DNA from: Amyelois transitella
Taxonomy: Eukaryota > Arthropoda > Insecta > Lepidoptera > Pyralidae
Direction of reading: 5' to 3'
Length of the DNA: 64,000 nt
NCBI RefSeq assembly: GCF_032362555.1
Contig: NC_083520.1
Coordinates: 4,960,001-5,024,000 of the forward strand
Every line of letters starts with the position of its first letter. Within the stretch, counting starts at the first letter, position 1. The notes beneath the pieces were generated by a model. The model worked only from the letters and a program-made list of their open reading frames with translations. It made no database searches and had not been told where the DNA came from. Shown piece by piece: positions 58,050 through 64,000 of this stretch. Both the position numbers and the translations under genes were made by a program.

Positions 58050-60105
58050 CTTTATAATCACCTTACTACTAGTATTAGGCAAAAAGAAAGGTGAAAGACA
58101 TTTTGAAGTACACAACGGATAGAACTTTTATTGGTGTCAAAACTCTACATGACTGTCAATCTCGGGACAATCCCACCATCCAATTTCAAGCTTCCAATTT
58201 GCAAACCACTGTTCGCGATTGTAATCATGGTTGATTGTAGTAGTAGTATAAATAAATTAAAAATTCAGGCACCGCCGACTTGAAGGAGCTACACAAACAA
58301 AACCCAACCCTTCAAGATAGTCAAGTAAAAAATACGTAATTAAGAAAAGCGGAATAACGTCATATTGTGTTTCCTCATGTTTACTTCACTTTACATAACA
58401 GTTGCATGACAGCACGGTACTTATATAGATACAACTACCTCAGCATCTGATGTCTTCAATAATTTCACGGATCGTTTACATATAACATTCTGTTGAATAA
58501 TCACAGATTTGCTGATTCACATTGTATTAATTTAGCAGGCGAGTCAAATGGCAAGCTTGCTCGCCTCATAGCTCTGGTGAAACGGGTACAGCGTGAAACA
58601 AAGAATGAAATGTGATCTAATCTAGTATTTACAAGCATAGTTATTTGTTACATGGAAAGTGTTATTAGAAATAGAAATATATATTTATATATACATATAT
58701 GTGTCACGTCAACACTTATCATAAATGTATAAAAGTCTTCCGTTAAAAAATAATCAGTCAATGAAACTTAGCTCGCTCAATTTGAATTTAGTACCATTCT
58801 GTTCGTCTTTAATGTCAATTTTTATAAAAGTTGCCAAACCGTATCTAATTACTTATGGTTGTGGGAAACAATGTCCGTTACATTTATGTTTTATGATTTA
58901 CATGTTTATGTTGTTAGCCTTAATGATTTTGAAAATTATTTTATTTACTATTGTATTGATTAGATACTACTCTTATTATATTTAATCTCATTTTTAAAAT
59001 AACGTATTCTTCAAATATGTTCTGGCACCGATCAAAGAATTTAAGGTGTACCAGCTGATTTTCTCTCCGAGCAGATCGTAAAAGCCAATTAAGCTTATAA
59101 ACTTGGGATTATTCTATTAGAATATGAGCTAACTCTTCTTATTAATCCACAAAATTTAACGCATTCTAAGAAGATATAAAAGCATGACGACTTTACCAGA
59201 AACTTATGACCTACAGTTAAATTTATCCAAAACTTTATTACAACACGACTTCTATATTTAATAGAAGCGACCGATCCCGGCATAAATTTATATATATAAC
59301 CTTACACTTGAATCACTCTATCTTTTAAATAAAATTGCATCAAAAGCCGTTGTGTAGTTTTAAAGATCTAAGCACACATACATACAGACATAGGGACACA
59401 CGCAGAAAGAGACATTACTTTATATCTACTAAATATAGTAAATGCTCTCGTGAAAATTTCCTAAAAAAAAGTATGCTTTGTTACTCTTAAGTTTTATTAG
59501 TAGTTTTTGAGTTTATTCGTTCCAAGCCTGTAATATAAGTAAGCCAATGTAAATAAATTTTTAATATTACATTGAATGTGTAGCATATTACCAGATATGA
59601 ACGTTCGCTGTACACAGTAATCTCCTTATATCATATGCGATGCAAAAGGGAATCAATAAAGGCTTCATAAAAGGGGCGAACATCAAACATAAACGTGCTC
59701 TCGTCCTTTGTCCTCAGTACGCTTAAAGTTCATAAATACGGAAGTGAACGAATATTATCGTAATTATAATCGATAATGATATAGTACGGACTGTTTTGGC
59801 AGGATTAAAACTTTTCGGCAATGAACTACATGCAGATTCGAAATTATGATGATGACAATGATGACTTCTAGGAAAGCAAAAAAGGAAATGATTCAATCCT
59901 GAGCAATGTCTATGTCCTAGAAGCAGAGTTAAAATATCAACCAGTACAAACAAGTAGGTACCTACATCAAAAATACTGAAGATTAATTCGAGCTTAATTA
60001 TCATCTCTTGACATTATTTCCTTTTGCATCCTCTAGCTAGATTTGGTCAATCTAGCTAGACGATGCAAACGGAAATTACAATGGCAAGCTTGTTAAATAT
60101 GGATA
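58050..60105. other. Intergenic DNA, no gene seen
   Basis: AT-rich. A scrap of the SINE-like repeat (AAACTTGGGATTATTC) lies near 59095. A hydrophobic frame at 58725-58985 is very AT-rich and unsupported. Confidence 0.4.
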
Positions 60106-60107
60106 AA

Positions 60108-60275
60108 AAATACATACATACATATTGTCACGTCTATATCCCTTGCGGGGTAGACAGAGCCAACAGTCTTGAAAAGACTGAATGGCCACGTTCAGCTATT
60201 TGGCTTTATGATAGAATTGAGATTCAAATAGAGACAGGTTGCTAGCCCATCGCCTAAAAAATGGATTAAAAATTG
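60108..60275 (-). repeat. SINE-like repeat, 3' half
   Basis: ACATACATACATATTGTCAC, then CCCTTGCGGGGTAGACAGAG and GCTATTTGGCTTTATGATAG. Confidence 0.8.
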
Positions 60276-60821
60276 GGATTATTATTCGACAAGGCGAATA
60301 AATTTATATTTTAAATTCCATTTCAAAACACAAATACCATATTTCAGTTACAACAACAAAATCCTTTCACGATAATGTTTAAGAGCTCCAAAATAATTTT
60401 CATAATGAAATTCCACATACTGCCCCCTTGCAGCCATTCGAAACCCCCCAACTATAACATCGCCCTCCCAACGAGGCATAACGGAACGCGTTACCATTAC
60501 AAAACCCCAGAATAATTCCGACTCCCGAACAAGGGTTGTAGCTAAATAAATCGCGAAAAGTAAATAAACGACTGCCATTACTGCCCTGATTATTTTCACC
60601 CCTAAACTCGACCGCCATTTTGATTTTTATTATTTTTTTCACTACACAAAGCTGTAAGAATTATAGCTTAGTTAAGGCTAGGGGATATCCCTCGTATTTG
60701 TAACGTTCGTTAAAATATAATGTAAGTTTCTAATAAATATGACTTTACATTTATCATCCTTTGATTTCTTAATTTTATGGTTACGATGACACAGTATCGT
60801 GTGTTTTGTGTGAGTGTCTAT

Positions 60822-60890
60822 TCTCTTAGTCGCCTTTTACAACACTCACAAAGTGATAGATTCTAATGTGCCGGGAATCACACGATAACA
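60822..60890 (-). repeat. SINE-like repeat, 5' part
   Basis: CTTAGTCGCCTTTTACAAC followed by AATGTGCCGGGAATCACACG, directly beside an RTE-like LINE. Confidence 0.6.
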
Positions 60891-60907
60891 TTTCCCTTAA
60901 CTTACAT

Positions 60908-61992
60908 ACATACATACATAAACTCACGCCTCTTTCCCGGAGGGGTAGGCAGAGACTACCTCTTTCCACTTGCCACGATCCCTGCATACTTCCTTTGCTT
61001 CATCCACATTCATAACTCTCTTCATGCAAGCTCGGCGGTTTCGGGCACTTTTGACCTGACCCTTCACCAGGACGTCCTTAATTTGATCAAGATATGTTCG
61101 TCTAGGTCTTCCCACCCCGACCTTTCCCTCCACACTCTCCTTGTATATCTGCTTAGTCAACCTGTTTTCATTCATCCTCTCCACATGACCGAACCATCTC
61201 AACATACCCTTTTCTATTCCTGTAACTACATCTTCTTTCACATCACAACATTCCCTTATCACGCTGTTCCTTATCCGGTCACTCAATTTCACACCCAACA
61301 TACTCCTTAATGCTCTCATTTCCACTGCATTTATTCTGCTTTCGTGCTTCTATTGCCATACCCAACTTTCACTCCCATACATTAATGTCGGGACCAACAC
61401 GCCCCTGTGCACAGCCAGTCGAGCCTTTTTGGATAGTTTCTGACTGCTCATAAAGGCATGCAAAGCTCCATTCACCATGTTCCCCGCGTTCACTCTCCTT
61501 TCAATATCACTATCACACTTGCCATCTGATGTAAACTTTGATCCTAGATATACAAACTCTTTCACTTGCTCAACTTTTTCTCCTCCAATCAAAATATTAC
61601 ATGCTGTCATTTCTTTCTCCATTTCAAAAACCAGTGTTTTAGTTTTACTTACGTTCACTTTCATTCCTTTCTCTTTTAAAGCTTCATGCATACAGTTTAC
61701 CATCTCCTGTAACTCCTCCGCTGATGACGCCAGTATAACCTGATCGTCGGCATAGAGCAGACATTTGACGAGTAATTCATTCATCCTTAATCCACTTTCA
61801 GACTCTTTCAAATCTGTCAAACAACTATCCATAAATAGGTTGAACAGCCACGGTGACGCAACACATCCCTGCCTAACACCTTTCTCAATCTTAAACCACT
61901 CAGTGTGCGCTCCGTTTATCCTGACACAAGCACTCGAATCCTCATATAAGGATTTCAGTGCTCGTATCAAGAGACTGCTCACCCCATGCATA
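60908..61992 (-). pseudogene. 5'-truncated RTE-like LINE with reverse transcriptase fragment
   Basis: The minus strand starts in the RT domain (61991): GMHGVSSLLIRALKSLYED, then KGVRQGCVASPWLFNLFMD and the catalytic LLYADDQVILA. After WVWQ there is an in-frame TAG at 61352-61350, and the same frame goes on through GVKLSDRIRN, WFGHVERM, VGRPRRTYLDQIK and SAYPSGKEA to a stop at 60924. The 3' end is (ATGT)n, as in RTE-type elements. The endonuclease and the N-terminal half of RT are missing, so it cannot move by itself. Related scraps are at 13230, 22565, 37785, 41306, 45450, 48770 and 63135. Confidence 0.85.
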
Positions 61993-61999
61993 GAAAGTG

Positions 62000-63130
62000 T
62001 TTCCCTTTACTTTGATACTTTAATTAATTGATATTTAAATAGAAAGCATTAACTTTATTGATTTAGCTTTTTTAATTTTATCCCTTTTTGTTTGGACTCA
62101 TAGGAACTGGTCCGGTATAATTTACGCCTGCGGATCGTATTAAACTCGTCCTTTTAAGAGGATTGTGTCGCAGACAACCGAAGATTTTACACAAAATTTG
62201 GTAGCGGGGTCGCGTTATCCTAATCTCTTTCTTCTTCTGTAGAACAAAAGGAAATACAGACTAATAGTCTTCCAACGTACACCGCATGATATCACTCAAA
62301 TTTTACAAAATTCCCACACATGAATAAAAATTTATTTTTCATAACTACGAAGGACATATTATTCAAATGGTAAAAACTTGCCCAAATGCAATGGTAAGTG
62401 GGTTACTAAAGGGTTGCAGTTACAAAAACGAAAAATCCTTTTAATCTTATCGTCTCACCCCAAACGGCGCAGTATTTTCTATTTTCCGCCCCTTGACATT
62501 GACATTGACACTGAAGCTAGGGTAAGTAAAATGTCTTATCTGCCACACAACTTTTTCAAAGGGTGGGTTTTCCGAGGATATTTATTGACAATGACTTGTC
62601 GGAACATTTTAACTGGTTATTTAAATTGACAAGGAAATCTGTTGTATACTTACCTAATATCTACATCAATTTGTTGACTAGGATGCAGGTATTTTTGGAT
62701 GTTATTTCTGTAAATCCGTATATGTTTTTTTTGTGTAATTTATTGTTTATAATTTTCTCTAGAAATCTAGTATTCAAAAAAATCTATATTATTACGTTCT
62801 ACGAAAAAGGAAAAATAATACTAATAGGTTTTAGTGTTTGTATTATTACTTGTAGTAAACCTCAAAATATTCAATTTTTACGGAACAAATATACAAAACA
62901 CGTCCATTTTTATGATAAGTTCTAAGTATGAATGAAAAATGAAAAAACTGTAAGACATTTACTTTTTCTCTCCAAGGGTTAATTTTCTCCGCACTAAATT
63001 GTCGCAATGTCACTGAATTTCATGAAATACCAACGTTGCTATAGACTAAATTTTCTTCCCTAGTGTTGCTTGAAGTGTGATGTCGATAAAAAAAAGAGTG
63101 ACGATAATTAATGATACCGTATAAGTATAC
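62000..63130. other. Intergenic DNA, no gene seen
   Basis: A frame at 62563-62925 is AT-rich and hydrophobic with no motif, probably chance. Confidence 0.4.
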
Positions 63131-63134
63131 TTTA

Positions 63135-63200
63135 TATAAATTCATGCCCCTTTTCCGGAAGGGTAGGCAGAGGCATTTTTCCACTTGCCACAGTATTATT
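63135..63200 (-). repeat. RTE-like LINE tail scrap
   Basis: AAATTCATGCCCCTTTTCCG then GAAGGGTAGGCAGAGG and TTTTTCCACTTGCCACAG. Confidence 0.6.
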
Positions 63201-64000
63201 CATTAAGTCTTTATTTTAACATGATATCACCATTATCTGCTTCCTTCTTTAAACAGGAACCTGAGACGTCTATGACCATGATTTACACACAAGAAAGTCA
63301 GGTTATTTACGTCAGATGATCTACGTGACTGGATGAACCGATACAACAAACTGGGTCAGTTTACTAAATTTTCATTTTATCTTCTCTAATTAGTATATTC
63401 AATATTGACATATACATATTATAAATATTCATCCTTGGGTCTATTAATATTACCCAGCACTTATCGATTACATGCAAATTAGATTTGGGCCAGCACTGTC
63501 TACCGAAAGAAATTGGACACCAGCAATGTTGAGAGCTTTCAGTGACAGGCTATGTCTCGGAAAAGTTCCATACGCAGTTACACAAAATTCCAGCCGCTTG
63601 TTGTAAGCATTCCACTGTCATTTGTTTTCGAAGGCGAGTTAAATAAATCAAATGGAAAATGTGAAAGCAGGCTTGGTTAGTAATTGTTCGAGAAAATTGG
63701 AATGTCAACTGCGTCAGGATTTTTAGGGTTTAATGGCACTTTACTTTATTAATAGTGTAGAAAATAAGTAAAATAAATTTGTTTTTGGACCGAAAATAGT
63801 GTATAGCCGTCGCTTATGTTACTGCGACTTAGTGAAACTAAAACTGAACACAAGACCGGACAAATAGAAAAAAAATGTGTTGTAAAACAGACCTCTGGCC
63901 CCGAAGCATAATGGTGGAGTAGCAGAGGCGTAGGAGTAATTAACTGAAAACACCCAAAGATGAGAAAGAGATACCGAAGAACAGACAAAGTAGAAATTGA
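63200..64000. other. Intergenic DNA, no gene seen
   Basis: No supportable feature up to the end of the window. Confidence 0.4.

Noticed and set aside
58725..58985. Hydrophobic 86-codon frame
   Set aside because: Very AT-rich, where hydrophobic codons arise by chance; no supporting signal.
60348..60642. Two overlapping minus-strand frames of about 80 codons
   Set aside because: One has a hydrophobic start, but the two frames compete, and neither shows a known domain.
62563..62925. 120-codon AT-rich frame
   Set aside because: Composition explains it and no motif is present.

Overview
The window looks like nuclear DNA of a moth or butterfly (Lepidoptera). It is AT-rich, gene-poor and full of transposable elements. 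It carries two secreted hexamerin (larval storage protein) genes with introns, and its repeat families are lepidopteran in type: Helitrons ending in CTAG, tRNA-derived SINEs, RTE-like LINE tails ending in (ATGT)n, and (TAA)n-targeted non-LTR retrotransposons. There are no operons, CRISPR arrays or bacterial features.

Layout. 1-2145: AT-rich DNA with a small LINE remnant. 2196-5187 (minus): a complete five-exon arylphorin-type hexamerin with TATA box, initiator and poly(A) signal. 7161-13037: a (TAA)n microsatellite holding three head-to-tail insertions, a 4.3-kb non-LTR retrotransposon with one intact 1358-codon ORF (reverse transcriptase plus restriction-like endonuclease) followed by two related short non-coding elements. 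14519-14731 (minus): a dead hexamerin copy made of exon 1 and a piece of exon 3. 14934-16246: a 1.3-kb element with terminal inverted repeats and a TA duplication. 18351-22785 (minus): a complete eight-exon second hexamerin. The three hexamerin loci lie head to tail and form a cluster split by transposons.

22.8-51.1 kb has no gene I can support except one orphan exon-like frame (45655-45903, minus). It holds many SINE copies, LINE tails, four Helitron copies or pieces, a decayed piggyBac-like element with TTAA at its right edge (43155-44174), a 309-bp Harbinger-like MITE with TTA duplications (44887-45195), and a set of long perfect hairpins. 51149-54962: a young LTR retrotransposon with 305-bp LTRs that differ at one base and a 4-bp ATAT duplication. 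It keeps an intact gag with an arginine/serine-rich head but has lost protease, RT, RNase H and most of integrase, and it carries a 39-bp minisatellite of 13 near-identical copies. 55-64 kb: AT-rich DNA, a double hairpin and a 5'-truncated RTE LINE (60908-61992, minus).

The two hexamerins are expected to be made in larval fat body, secreted to haemolymph and stored as hexamers for metamorphosis. The rest of the window is mostly a record of transposition. The most unusual objects are the gag-only LTR element with its minisatellite and the (TAA)n retrotransposon stack.
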